DNA from: Candidatus Defluviibacterium haderslevense
GTDB taxonomy: Bacteria > Bacteroidota > Bacteroidia > Chitinophagales > Saprospiraceae
Assembly: GCA_016712225.1 (NCBI GenBank)
Contig: JADJRL010000003.1
Location: 827,001-891,000, forward strand
Direction: 5' to 3'
Length of the DNA stretch: 64,000 bases
In this document: positions 18,037 to 27,534 of the stretch, one piece after another
Position numbering within the stretch: the first letter of the stretch is position 1
Layout: every line of letters begins with the position of its first letter
The notes under the pieces: model-generated
Seen by the model: only the letters and a program-made list of their open reading frames with translations
Told to the model about the DNA's origin: nothing
Databases searched by the model: none
Translations under genes and position numbers: made by a program

Positions 18037-20589
18037 ATGAATCATTATCTATCCTTTTTATCGAATCGATGTTTTTACACATTTATTTTTCTAATGAATG
18101 TTCTTACCTCCTATGCTCAAGTAGTTGAGTTTGAGCGCAAAGGTGTTGGGGGTGGTGGATATATGTTTGCTCCATCGATAGATCCCAGAAACCCATATCA
18201 TGTCTACCTTAATTGCGATATGGCAGGAGTTTATGAAACCAATGATGGTGGTCATCATTGGACTTTATTACCTTATCAACAATTAGTTAGTACCACAAAA
18301 GCTGTAGTGCAATTTACCAATGATCCAAAAATATTATATACAGTAAAAAGATCTCTGACTAATCTTCAATCCCCACTCCAAAGAGGTGTGCCTGCCCAAA
18401 GTATTGATGGAGGTCTAACATGGAATGAAATCAATGATCCGACTGAAACCGGAATCCATAGATTGTTTGCAGACCCAAACAATTATAATCGTTTATTGGT
18501 ATCTGAATACAATCGATTGTTTTTATCCATAGACCAGGGAAAACATTGGAAAGAAATTTGGAAGCCTCAAGATGAAATATGTTGGATCGGTGGTGTGTTT
18601 TGGGATCAGGATCAAATTTTTGTTGGAACAGGAAAAGGACTTTTGGTTTCTCATGATGGAGGATTACAATTTAGTTTAGAACATTTTGTTGGCGCCAATA
18701 CCAATGATGGCATTTTTCAAATGGTTGGACGAAAATTCAATAATCAAATACAATTTTATTTGATTACTGCTTCCTCTAATTCATTATATCCCTGGGAAGA
18801 TATTATTGAATTAAGACATCATATTACCGGAATTTTTACATTGGATTATGCTACCAAAACATGGCGCGATTTTTCAACTAACATTCCATCTTCTATTAAA
18901 TTCCAATGGGTGGATATGGCCATCAATCAAAAAGATACAATTTACCTTGCAGGTCATGAAAATGATTTGCCTGTAATACTAAAAACTACCGATCAGGGAA
19001 AATCCTGGAATAATATTTTTAAAGCTATTGACAATCAAAATATCAGAACAGGTTACGGTGGAGATGGTGGTCCTTTTTCATACTTGTGGGGTGGCGCAGC
19101 TTTAGGTTTTGATGTTTGTGATTACAATTCTAATATCATTATCAGTACAGAAGGATATTCTCATATGAGCTACAATGGGGGAACGTCCTGGCGTCAGGTA
19201 TCCATTGATTCAGCTTATTTAAATAAAGAAGGTACGTATTCCAGTCCACAACAGTATTTTAAAAGTTCTGGTTTGGATGTAACCACCGGGCATCAATTAT
19301 TTTGGGTGGGAAAAGACTCATTTTTCTCCTGTATGACTGACATTGGTAATCAGTTTACTCAAGACACTGGAAATACTTATACGTTCTCCAGAAATGTATT
19401 TTATCCCTGGGGTACTGTTGCAAAAAATAATTGGTATCGTATGGTTGCAGATCCAATGGATCATACCATTTATGCTGTTGCATCTGAAATTAATGATATG
19501 TATTTAGGCTATCGATTAAATGATGATGACATTAGTGGTGGTTCTCTGGTTTTAAAAAGCCATAACAATGGCATCACATGGGATACTTTAATTGAGATGA
19601 ATTATCCTATTGTTTGGTTAGCCATGGATCCAACGAATAGTAGTAGATTGTATATAAGTGTAGTCGATTATCAAAACGGTGGAATTTATAAGACTGAAGA
19701 CAAAGGCAAAACATGGAAAAAATTATTAGCACCTCCACGCACTGAGGGGCATCCATATAATATATTGGTTTTAAAAAATGGAGACCTGTTAGTCAGTTAT
19801 TCTGCTCGTACTCTGGAAGACCGAGTTACATTAACTACAAGTAGTGGAATTTTTTATAGTCGAAACCAAGGCCTATCCTGGGAAGATTTGACACCTTCAG
19901 AAATGATGTTTTATACTAAAGATATAATTATTGATCCACATGATCCACTTGAAAACACTTGGTATGCATCCGTTTGGGGAAGATTTACAACATTCGAAGG
20001 ACCCAATAATGCCGGGAATGGTGGTATCTATAAAACAATAGATAGAGGTCAAACTTGGAAACGAATTTTCCAAAATGAAATGGCAGAAAGCATGACTATT
20101 CACCCCACAAAAACAAATGCCATGTATGTTACTGTTGAATTTGGTGGATTGTATTATAGTGAGAATGTTAATTCAGAAATTCCCTCATTCAAAAGGTTGG
20201 AATCCTTTTATTTTCCTAGACCAAAGAGAGTATTTTTTGATCCATATGACAAACAAAAAATTTGGATCACTACCATGGGAGGTGGTATATGGTGTGGTAG
20301 AGAAAAGGAGATCACAAATACCAAAAACATTCAACCTATCCATTCATGTAGCTCAATTAATGTAGTTCAGTTAGATCATACCATATCGTTATCATGGCCA
20401 AAAAATTACGACATTTCTAAAATAAATATGTTTGATATTTATGGACGAAATGTAAGCACTAACAATTTATCTTCAAATTTAACATCCACAGAAATCCACA
20501 GTGACCAATACACAAGTGGATTATATTTTATTCAACTTCAAAACACAAATAACCAATCTGTTTGTAATCAAAAAATAATCATTCGATAA
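18037..20589 (+). CDS. T9SS-secreted ten-Asp-box beta-propeller (VPS10/GH74-like)
   Basis: An 850-residue secreted protein. ATG at 18037 is preferred over the TTG at 18031; the leader ends near VLTSYAQ. About ten Asp-box motifs are spread along the whole length (NDGGHHW, SIDGGLTW, SIDQGKHW, SHDGGLQF, TTDQGKSW, SYNGGTSW, SHNNGITW, TEDKGKTW, SRNQGLSW, TIDRGQTW), as in VPS10/sortilin-like or GH74 double propellers. No catalytic Asp pair was assigned. The C-terminal ~80 residues are a type A T9SS sorting domain (KINMFDIYGRNV, TSGLYFIQL). Together with the divergent GH30 gene it suggests polysaccharide use, but glycan specificity is unknown. Confidence 0.78.
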   Translation: MNHYLSFLSNRCFYTFIFLMNVLTSYAQVVEFERKGVGGGGYMFAPSIDPRNPYHVYLNCDMAGVYETNDGGHHWTLLPYQQLVSTTKAVVQFTNDPKILYTVKRSLTNLQSPLQRGVPAQSIDGGLTWNEINDPTETGIHRLFADPNNYNRLLVSEYNRLFLSIDQGKHWKEIWKPQDEICWIGGVFWDQDQIFVGTGKGLLVSHDGGLQFSLEHFVGANTNDGIFQMVGRKFNNQIQFYLITASSNSLYPWEDIIELRHHITGIFTLDYATKTWRDFSTNIPSSIKFQWVDMAINQKDTIYLAGHENDLPVILKTTDQGKSWNNIFKAIDNQNIRTGYGGDGGPFSYLWGGAALGFDVCDYNSNIIISTEGYSHMSYNGGTSWRQVSIDSAYLNKEGTYSSPQQYFKSSGLDVTTGHQLFWVGKDSFFSCMTDIGNQFTQDTGNTYTFSRNVFYPWGTVAKNNWYRMVADPMDHTIYAVASEINDMYLGYRLNDDDISGGSLVLKSHNNGITWDTLIEMNYPIVWLAMDPTNSSRLYISVVDYQNGGIYKTEDKGKTWKKLLAPPRTEGHPYNILVLKNGDLLVSYSARTLEDRVTLTTSSGIFYSRNQGLSWEDLTPSEMMFYTKDIIIDPHDPLENTWYASVWGRFTTFEGPNNAGNGGIYKTIDRGQTWKRIFQNEMAESMTIHPTKTNAMYVTVEFGGLYYSENVNSEIPSFKRLESFYFPRPKRVFFDPYDKQKIWITTMGGGIWCGREKEITNTKNIQPIHSCSSINVVQLDHTISLSWPKNYDISKINMFDIYGRNVSTNNLSSNLTSTEIHSDQYTSGLYFIQLQNTNNQSVCNQKIIIR

Positions 20590-20698
20590 TTCGGCACCCA
20601 AAAGCTTTGTATTATTCCTGAAGCTTCAAGATTTGCAATCTATTATGTTCTTTCTTAAATAAATCGATTTCTTCTGGATATTGATTAATTTAGCGTTC

Positions 20699-22447
20699 AT
20701 GAAACAATACATATTCACTCTTCTCCTATTGGTAAACTTCCATGGTTTTCTGTTAAGTCAAACCAATTTTAGTTTATCCAATCCTATTTGTCTTGACCTG
20801 ATGAAAGGCAATTTCAATTCGGATTCATTTTCGAAAAGGATAGTACCTCCGGATGCTCAACTTGGGAACTATTTAGTACAACAAATCAATGCCGATTCTT
20901 TGCATCAATATCTCAAAGGTTTAATTTCTTTTAGAAATAGAAATACCATAAGTGACGATCCTTCTAAACCCAATGAGGGTATCAGAGGAGCCAGAGCCTG
21001 GATTAAATCTCACCTAGATCGATGGGCTCAACAAGCTAATTCTGTGTTGATACCCTGTGAATTAAATTTTGATTATCTCATGTGTACCAAAGTTCGACAC
21101 ACCGAATTATTCACTTTAATTCCTGGTACCGGCTCTTTAAAAAATGAACTCGTCATCGTAGAAGCACACCTGGATAGTCGATGCGAAGATGTTTGTGATA
21201 GTCTTTGTCTTGCTGAAGGAGCTGATGATAATGGAAGTGGTTCAGCGCTGTTGATGGAAATGGCGAGAGTGTTGAGTAAGGTTCAACTCAATAGAACATT
21301 AGCTATTATTTGGATAACTGGTGAAGAACAAGGCCTTGGAGGATCCCGTTCATTTGCCGCATTTTGTAAAACCAATAATTTAGTCATAAAAGCAGTATTC
21401 AATAATGATATTGTTGGAGGTATCGAATGTGGAGTTACATCATCCCCTCCTAGTTGTCCCGGGCCTCATCAATTCGACAGTTTGAGACTCCGAATTTTTT
21501 CTTCAGGAACTACGAATAGTATGTCTAAAAATTTGGCGCGCATGACAAGAATTTTAGTGGAACAAAATCTAAGTAAAGTGATGGTTAATGCACCCCAAAT
21601 TGATGTAATGTATGGTGAAGATCGAACAGGGCGTGGCAGTGATCACATTCCCTTTAGAGAACAAGGTTACACTGCTATTCGCTTCACTTCTTCTTACGAA
21701 CACGGTGATGGAAATCCAAGCCAGGCTGGATATGTAGATCGGCAACACAGCAGTCGCGATATCCTCGGTAAGGATATTGATGGAGATGGCATATTAGATA
21801 GTTTGTATGTCAATTTTAATTATCTAAAAAACAATGCCATCGTTAATGCTTTATCCATAGCTAATGCTAGTTCTACCACCCTGCTTCCATTTATAATTCA
21901 AGTCACACCTAAAACTAATAGTTTAGATATTAAAATAGATAATCCGCAAAATGCCACAAAATATATTTATGGTATTCGAAAAATAAATAACACATATTTT
22001 GATACAATTATAATAACTGATCAAACTCAAATACTCGTAGAAGGACTTTCGCCTACCCTATATTATGTTACTGCTTGTGGCGTAAATCAAGAACAATGGA
22101 TCAGTATGTTTGGATTAGAATATAGTGCAAGAGTCCTCAATAGCATTAAACAAGTAGAACCAACTAAACCTATTGAACTGCTTCAGAATAGACCGAATCC
22201 ATTTGACGAACTCACACTCATTCCCATTATCGTAAATGATCTTTCGTTTATTAAAGAAGCAAGTATGATCGTAACTTCTGAAGATGGAAGAATTATAAAA
22301 CAGATCAAACTTGATTTAACAGAAGGTGTTAATGAATTATTCTACAATTATTCCTGGAACCAATTTGAATGCGGAACTTATTTTTATTCGCTAATAATCA
22401 ATGGGACTAAAATAGACACCAAGAAAATGGAAATGGTTAGCTATTAA
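20699..22447 (+). CDS. T9SS-secreted M28 family peptidase
   Basis: A 582-residue secreted zinc aminopeptidase. The leader MKQYIFTLLLLVNFHGFLLSQ sets the ATG at 20699. M28 metal ligands are in order: VEAHLDSR (His, then Asp in EGADDNGSG), the catalytic pair TGEEQGLGG, a later Asp in VFNNDIVGG, and RGSDHIPFREQGY supplying His. The Cys-rich insert between His and Asp (CEDVCDSLCL) is unusual and may form disulfides. A fibronectin-like stretch and a type A T9SS tail (NRPNPFDELTLIPI) follow. Probably degrades peptides outside the cell. Confidence 0.88.
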   Translation: MKQYIFTLLLLVNFHGFLLSQTNFSLSNPICLDLMKGNFNSDSFSKRIVPPDAQLGNYLVQQINADSLHQYLKGLISFRNRNTISDDPSKPNEGIRGARAWIKSHLDRWAQQANSVLIPCELNFDYLMCTKVRHTELFTLIPGTGSLKNELVIVEAHLDSRCEDVCDSLCLAEGADDNGSGSALLMEMARVLSKVQLNRTLAIIWITGEEQGLGGSRSFAAFCKTNNLVIKAVFNNDIVGGIECGVTSSPPSCPGPHQFDSLRLRIFSSGTTNSMSKNLARMTRILVEQNLSKVMVNAPQIDVMYGEDRTGRGSDHIPFREQGYTAIRFTSSYEHGDGNPSQAGYVDRQHSSRDILGKDIDGDGILDSLYVNFNYLKNNAIVNALSIANASSTTLLPFIIQVTPKTNSLDIKIDNPQNATKYIYGIRKINNTYFDTIIITDQTQILVEGLSPTLYYVTACGVNQEQWISMFGLEYSARVLNSIKQVEPTKPIELLQNRPNPFDELTLIPIIVNDLSFIKEASMIVTSEDGRIIKQIKLDLTEGVNELFYNYSWNQFECGTYFYSLIINGTKIDTKKMEMVSY

Positions 22448-22919
22448 TATCAGAACTCCTTGCCCTATTCAAGAAAATATGATCATCCATTGGGCAACTT
22501 CGCAAATTAAAATCGAGGAAAAATATATAATATTAAGTAGTCGTATAAATTTGGATCGACCTTAAGGGGTAAGCCGTAAAAAAATGATGTAATGAAACCG
22601 TTAAAAATTCAAAACTGTATGAGCCTAACATAATGCTTTAAAAAGAACAATAATGCGAGCTGGGCAAGTGTTAAGCTAAACAAATGAAAGAAGTCCAATG
22701 GCGAGTTTTTTGAATTTAGGTTTCATGGAATCATTTTAGGCTTAGACCTTAAAGTCTTGAATTTTTGGTTCTTTTTTTTCAAGAAAAAAGAACAAAAAGT
22801 TGTTAATTAAAACGTCAATTAATATTTAGAAAAATATCAAACAACCAAAATAATTTTTCAACCGCTTTTCTAGTTAGCGTAGGGCACGGAGTTCTAAATC
22901 TACAGATTTCTAATAAAAA
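22448..22919. other. Intergenic element between two convergent M28 genes
   Basis: A 472-nt non-coding stretch. The part from about 22606 to 22800 (ACTGTATGAGCC ... GCGAG ... TTAGACCTTAAAGTC ... hairpin) has the look of an interspersed intergenic element; from memory, similar strings occur between genes in other Bacteroidota, but this was not checked. No ORF or RNA gene recognised. The far part up to 22919 is featureless. Confidence 0.4.
22768..22793. terminator. Bidirectional hairpin between convergent genes
   Basis: A perfect 10-bp inverted repeat GTTCTTTTTT / AAAAAAGAAC (22768-22777 and 22784-22793) with a six-base loop TTCAAG. It lies between the convergent M28 genes, and its A/T arms give a T-tract on either strand, consistent with a two-way terminator. 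It could equally be the end of an interspersed repeat element. Confidence 0.5.
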
Positions 22920-24128
22920 TTAAAACTCCACCTCAACATCCATCTCTTGATCCTTCCTAAGAAGGTGCACTTTAGCTTTATCACCCTTTTTATACATTCC
23001 AAGTGACTTCATGTAATCATAAATATCCTTGATTTCAAGATCTCCAACTTTTAAAATAATGTCACCGTCTTTCATACCAGATTTCATGGCTGGTCTATCA
23101 TCCAATACTGCATCAATTCTGACACCTTTACCGCTGAAAACATAGTCTGGCATTATACCCAAAGTCACTTTAAAGCTTGCAGCCTTTTCATTGTTTTCAT
23201 CTTTGGTTTTTTGAAATGTTAGGGTTCCATCTTTTGATATTCGCTGAATGACATTTAGTATGATTTCAGAAACCTGATAAATGCCTTTGTAATTAACCAA
23301 TGGACTGTCATCAGATGGTTTGTGATAGTCCTTATGCTGACCTGTGAAAAAATGCAAAACAGGTAAACCCTTCAAATAAAATGAAGTATGATCTGATGGG
23401 CCCACACCGCTTTCAGAGTAATTAAAAGTAAATCCTTCTGGTTTTACTTTATCGAGTATACTGGGCCATTCCTTGGCCGTCCCGGTTCCACTTATAGCGA
23501 TAACATGTTCAGCATTCAGTCGTCCGACCATATCCATATTAATCATAGCTATCCAATCTGACATATTGACTGTGGGTTGTTCCGCAAACGCCTTTGATCC
23601 AAATAAGCCATGCTCTTCACCGGAAAATGCAATAAATAGTACATTACAGGCCAATTTTTTATCATTTACGAGTTGCTCCGCAAGCCACAATAATGATGCT
23701 ACACCACTGGCATTATCGTCAGCTCCATTATGGATAGATTTATCATTTGCCGCAAGGGACCCCGCATCTCCATGACCTAAGTGATCATAATGAGCTCCGA
23801 TGATAATTGTTTTTTTTGCCTTTTTATCCAAATATCCCAAAACATTTCGTCCGGTAATATCCTTTTTAGTTTTATCGTGTGGATCAGATGAGAATGAAAA
23901 TTCTTGAAACCACCCGGTCGTACCTTTGGCTTTTAACCCTAATGCATCCATCCTGGATGCGATATAGGCCGCCGCTAGTTGCTCACCTGATGACCCTGTA
24001 GATCGACCTTCTAAGTCGTCAGAAGCCAAATAAACGACATCAACATGAATTTGCTGAACATCTTGGGCCCCAATTATAATAGGAAAACAGATGATAAATA
24101 GTAGTTTTGCCAGTGATTTATAATTCAT
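22920..24128 (-). CDS. M28 family peptidase with C-terminal PDZ domain
   Basis: A 402-residue exported zinc peptidase. After the leader (ending near IIIGAQ) it shows the M28 set: GAHYDHLG (His, Asp), HNGADDNASG (bridging Asp), FSGEEHGLFGS (Glu-Glu), NMDMVG (Asp), and GPSDHTSFYLKG (His). Residues ~315-402 are a PDZ domain (LGIMPDYVFSGKGVRID, SGMKDGDIILKVGD), which usually binds C-termini. There is no T9SS tail, so it is probably periplasmic. It is convergent with another M28 peptidase but not closely similar to it. Confidence 0.92.
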   Translation of the reverse strand: MNYKSLAKLLFIICFPIIIGAQDVQQIHVDVVYLASDDLEGRSTGSSGEQLAAAYIASRMDALGLKAKGTTGWFQEFSFSSDPHDKTKKDITGRNVLGYLDKKAKKTIIIGAHYDHLGHGDAGSLAANDKSIHNGADDNASGVASLLWLAEQLVNDKKLACNVLFIAFSGEEHGLFGSKAFAEQPTVNMSDWIAMINMDMVGRLNAEHVIAISGTGTAKEWPSILDKVKPEGFTFNYSESGVGPSDHTSFYLKGLPVLHFFTGQHKDYHKPSDDSPLVNYKGIYQVSEIILNVIQRISKDGTLTFQKTKDENNEKAASFKVTLGIMPDYVFSGKGVRIDAVLDDRPAMKSGMKDGDIILKVGDLEIKDIYDYMKSLGMYKKGDKAKVHLLRKDQEMDVEVEF

Positions 24129-24212
24129 ATTTATTCAATTATTGTGAATTAAGTATTCCAAGGAAACGATTTGACCACTCAAAGGGTCAATGTTAATTAG
24201 AGCTTCAAAATT

Positions 24213-27200
24213 ATGGAAAAAAAAGGTAATCCGTTCATTTATTTGTTTGGCATCATGTGCTTACTAACAACCCATTGCAAACAAGATGTCCCCAAACAAA
24301 CCATTGAAAAAATAGTCGAAAGTAAACCGAAAAACCCCATCACCCTTCCTAATTATTGGAAAGATCCTAAGGTAATGGAATTTGGACGTGAAGCGCCTCG
24401 GTCAGATTTTAAACCCTTCGAAACTACGGAAAAAGCCCAATCGCAATCCTTTCAAAGTAGTGCTTACCATCGTAGTCTAAACGGATTTTGGAGATACCAA
24501 TATTTTACCGGTCCTGATTATGTTCCTGGAGAAATAGAAAAATCACCCATCAATATCAATTGGCTTGAAAAGTCATTTCCATCCTGCATAGAATTGGGTG
24601 GTATCGGTAAACCCATTTTTAAAAATTATGGATTGCCCTTTGAATCTAATTATCCACAAGTGCCTATGGATTCGAATACCGTTTTGGTACTCCAAAAACC
24701 GTTAGATATTTCTACCCAATGGAAGTCCCGAGATGTTTTTGCCGTTTTCGAAGGCATAAGTTCCGCCTATTTTGTTTATGTAAATGGACAATTAGCTGGA
24801 TATAACGAAGATTCAAAAGCAGTTTCAGAATTTAATATTAGCCCATTTCTGAAAGATGAAAACAACATGATTAGTTTGATTATTTTTCGTTGGAGTGATG
24901 CTTCTTATTTTGAATCCCACAATATGTGGTCTATGACAGGAATATATCGGAATTCCTACCTTTTGGCTCGTCCCAAATGTAGAATCAAAGATTTTTATGC
25001 TAAAACAGATGTACAAGGTAATCAAGGTATTTTAGATCTTGATGTACAAGTAAAAAATAATGCCGCCGAAAATTATTCCGGGTATCAACTCCAAGTCCAA
25101 TTATTTCAAGATACTACCAAAGAAGTTTTTAATAAGACCATTACATTCGATATTAATCAACAATCAGAAATTAAAAAAAATATTGTCGCTCAAATTAAAA
25201 ATGTAGAAACATGGTCTGATGAACATCCAGATGCATATTATTTATTTATTCAACTCAAAAATGCTCAGGGAGAAACCCAGGAAGCAACGGTGTATTTAAT
25301 TGGATTTAACAGTATACAATATAAATCAAAATCATTTTTAGTTAATAACAAACTGTTAAAAATAAAAGGCGTCGTTCGTCATGAATTTCATCCCATCACA
25401 GGTTATGTAGTAGATAAAGATTGGATGGCTAATGATGCTGACTTGATGAAGTTAAATAATATTAATGCCGTTCGCAATAGTCATTATCCTCAGGACCCCA
25501 TGTGGTATACCATAGCTCATCAATATGGATTATATCTAATGGATGAAGCGAATTTGAATACGAGTTCTCTGTTGTCTCAAAATATTGATTTGTCAGCAGA
25601 TACTTCTGTTTCAAAAATTTATCTCCAAAGAGTGAAGAATATGTTCGAACGCAACAAAAACTATTGCAACGTTCTAACCTGGTCATTAGGATATAATTGT
25701 GGACTTGGAGATAATACAAAACTAGCCTATCAGTATATTAAATCTAGAGATTCGAAAAGACCAGTCAGTGTGCAATCCAATTTGAAAAGTTTTGGGGATC
25801 TTGTTTTAGTCAATTCCGAAGATAATATTTCGAATGGATCAAAACCCGTACTTTATTATCGGATGTCTTCCAATGCGGGAAATGGACTTGGTGGATTAAC
25901 ATTAGTTTGGGATCATATAAAAAACAATGACAATAAAGCAGGAGGATTTATTGAAGATTGGGCGGATCAAACTTTTTTTATGAAAACCAATAAAGGCAAA
26001 TTGTATTTCGGCTATGGCGGAAATTTTTCAGAGACGAATTCGGATTCTTTCAGGTGTGTAAATGGCCTAATGACTTCCAATAAAACACCCAAAGCTTCGC
26101 TCAAAATTGCCAATAATTTATTTTCACCCTTTACTGTTAGTGCCATTGATTTGAATAAAGGTCTCTTTGAAATTAAAAACGATCACTTGGAAAACCATGG
26201 GGATGTATTTAATTATTTCTGGACTGTAGTCGAGAATGGTGATAAAATCAAAGAAGGTAAATTCGAAAATTTAATGATTGATGCCGGACTGAAAAAAACT
26301 GTTCGTGTGGATTACAATAGCTTTACTAGAAATCCAGGAAGTGAGTATACCATTTTGATAACCATCAATAAAAAATCATTGAATAATGGGATGTATCGTT
26401 TTGTTGTAGTGGGATTACAACAATTTATTTTGCCGAAGTCAGCAGGTAAACCCATCAATCAATCCGCTTTCCAAAAATTAAAAAGCACCGAAGAAAATAA
26501 TTCAATTCACATCAGTAATAATTTGTACAGTATTAAAATCGATAAAAACAAGGGCTTGATTTCATCCTGGATTTGTAAAAATAAAGAACTGCTTGTCACT
26601 CCGATTAAACCAAATTTCTATAGAGCACCAACTGATAATGATATTTATCTCAATCAATCTAATGAAATCAATTTTTGGAAAACATTGGGAGATCAGTTGA
26701 CTATAGTATCTCAATCACTGGAAACCAATCATCCCGATTATATAAATTACATCGTTAAAGCTACATTACCTGCTTCTAGTTTATTACCGATAGAATTTAG
26801 GTATCGCTTCTACCCTTCTGCAGATGTTGTCCTTGAAATGAAAATAGATCATTTGGATCAACTTAAAAACATGCCACCAAGAATTGGTTGGATATTTGAA
26901 ATGCCTGCGGTTTTTGGAACTGTACAATGGTATGGCAGAGGTCCTTTGGAAAGCTATCAGGATCGCAAGCTGGGTCTAAATATTGGATTATATAAAAGCA
27001 CCGCATCAGAATTTAATATTCCGGCGGTAAGACCTCAGGAAATGGGCAATAAATCAGATGTTCGGTGGCTAAGTCTAAAGACTTTTGAAGGACTCTACTT
27101 GATGGCTTTGGGGCAAAGTGAATTTGAAGCGAATGTACTTCCGTTTAATTATAACAAACTAGGAACTGGATACAGACATGGAATTGATATACTCAATGAT

Positions 27201-27374
27201 CCGACCAATACAGTCTTATTGGATTATTATCAATGGCCTCTGGGTGATGGGTATTCTAATAAGTCCCATCCTCCAAGCTCCAAATCGATCCATTTCACCA
27301 TACGATTAACCAGTCAGGATGAGTCCCAAAGTAGTATTCCGTCTCATTTTACAGAAAGCTTATTAACCAATTAA
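24213..27374 (+). CDS. GH2 beta-galactosidase-fold lipoprotein, catalytic residues lost
   Basis: A 1053-residue protein with the full LacZ (GH2) architecture: jelly roll, immunoglobulin-like domains, TIM barrel and domain 5 (WYGRGPLESYQDRK, RPQEMGN, FYRAPTDNDI). A lipobox (LTTHC, Cys22) makes it a lipoprotein. The barrel keeps RHEFHP and NSHYPQDP, but the active site is changed: the acid/base motif SLGNE reads SLGYN (Tyr494-Asn495), the metal-ligand block EANIESHG reads EANLNTSS, and the nucleophile motif CEYAHAMGN reads YYRMSSNAGN (Arg550 at the Glu position). Hydrolysis is therefore unlikely. A glycan-binding pseudoenzyme is inferred. No frameshift, so it appears maintained. Confidence 0.87.
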   Translation: MEKKGNPFIYLFGIMCLLTTHCKQDVPKQTIEKIVESKPKNPITLPNYWKDPKVMEFGREAPRSDFKPFETTEKAQSQSFQSSAYHRSLNGFWRYQYFTGPDYVPGEIEKSPININWLEKSFPSCIELGGIGKPIFKNYGLPFESNYPQVPMDSNTVLVLQKPLDISTQWKSRDVFAVFEGISSAYFVYVNGQLAGYNEDSKAVSEFNISPFLKDENNMISLIIFRWSDASYFESHNMWSMTGIYRNSYLLARPKCRIKDFYAKTDVQGNQGILDLDVQVKNNAAENYSGYQLQVQLFQDTTKEVFNKTITFDINQQSEIKKNIVAQIKNVETWSDEHPDAYYLFIQLKNAQGETQEATVYLIGFNSIQYKSKSFLVNNKLLKIKGVVRHEFHPITGYVVDKDWMANDADLMKLNNINAVRNSHYPQDPMWYTIAHQYGLYLMDEANLNTSSLLSQNIDLSADTSVSKIYLQRVKNMFERNKNYCNVLTWSLGYNCGLGDNTKLAYQYIKSRDSKRPVSVQSNLKSFGDLVLVNSEDNISNGSKPVLYYRMSSNAGNGLGGLTLVWDHIKNNDNKAGGFIEDWADQTFFMKTNKGKLYFGYGGNFSETNSDSFRCVNGLMTSNKTPKASLKIANNLFSPFTVSAIDLNKGLFEIKNDHLENHGDVFNYFWTVVENGDKIKEGKFENLMIDAGLKKTVRVDYNSFTRNPGSEYTILITINKKSLNNGMYRFVVVGLQQFILPKSAGKPINQSAFQKLKSTEENNSIHISNNLYSIKIDKNKGLISSWICKNKELLVTPIKPNFYRAPTDNDIYLNQSNEINFWKTLGDQLTIVSQSLETNHPDYINYIVKATLPASSLLPIEFRYRFYPSADVVLEMKIDHLDQLKNMPPRIGWIFEMPAVFGTVQWYGRGPLESYQDRKLGLNIGLYKSTASEFNIPAVRPQEMGNKSDVRWLSLKTFEGLYLMALGQSEFEANVLPFNYNKLGTGYRHGIDILNDPTNTVLLDYYQWPLGDGYSNKSHPPSSKSIHFTIRLTSQDESQSSIPSHFTESLLTN

Positions 27375-27443
27375 TTATCAAGAGTTTAATCCAATCCTTG
27401 GAATTGCATATTGCTGCCGTAACATCGAATAGTTAAGATTGCT

Positions 27444-27451
27444 TATCTTTG
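27444..27451 (+). promoter_or_regulatory. Putative -7 promoter box TATCTTTG
   Basis: TATCTTTG fits the Bacteroidota TAnnTTTG consensus and lies 83 nt before the SRPBCC/GyrI gene, in the 160-nt gap after the GH2 gene. A -33 TTG at normal spacing is not obvious. Confidence 0.4.
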
Positions 27452-27534
27452 CGATTCAATAAATTGTAATTTTCGTATTACATTAAGTTAAATTTATTAC
27501 TTAGTGTATACTAGAACCTAAAACATCAAAATAA

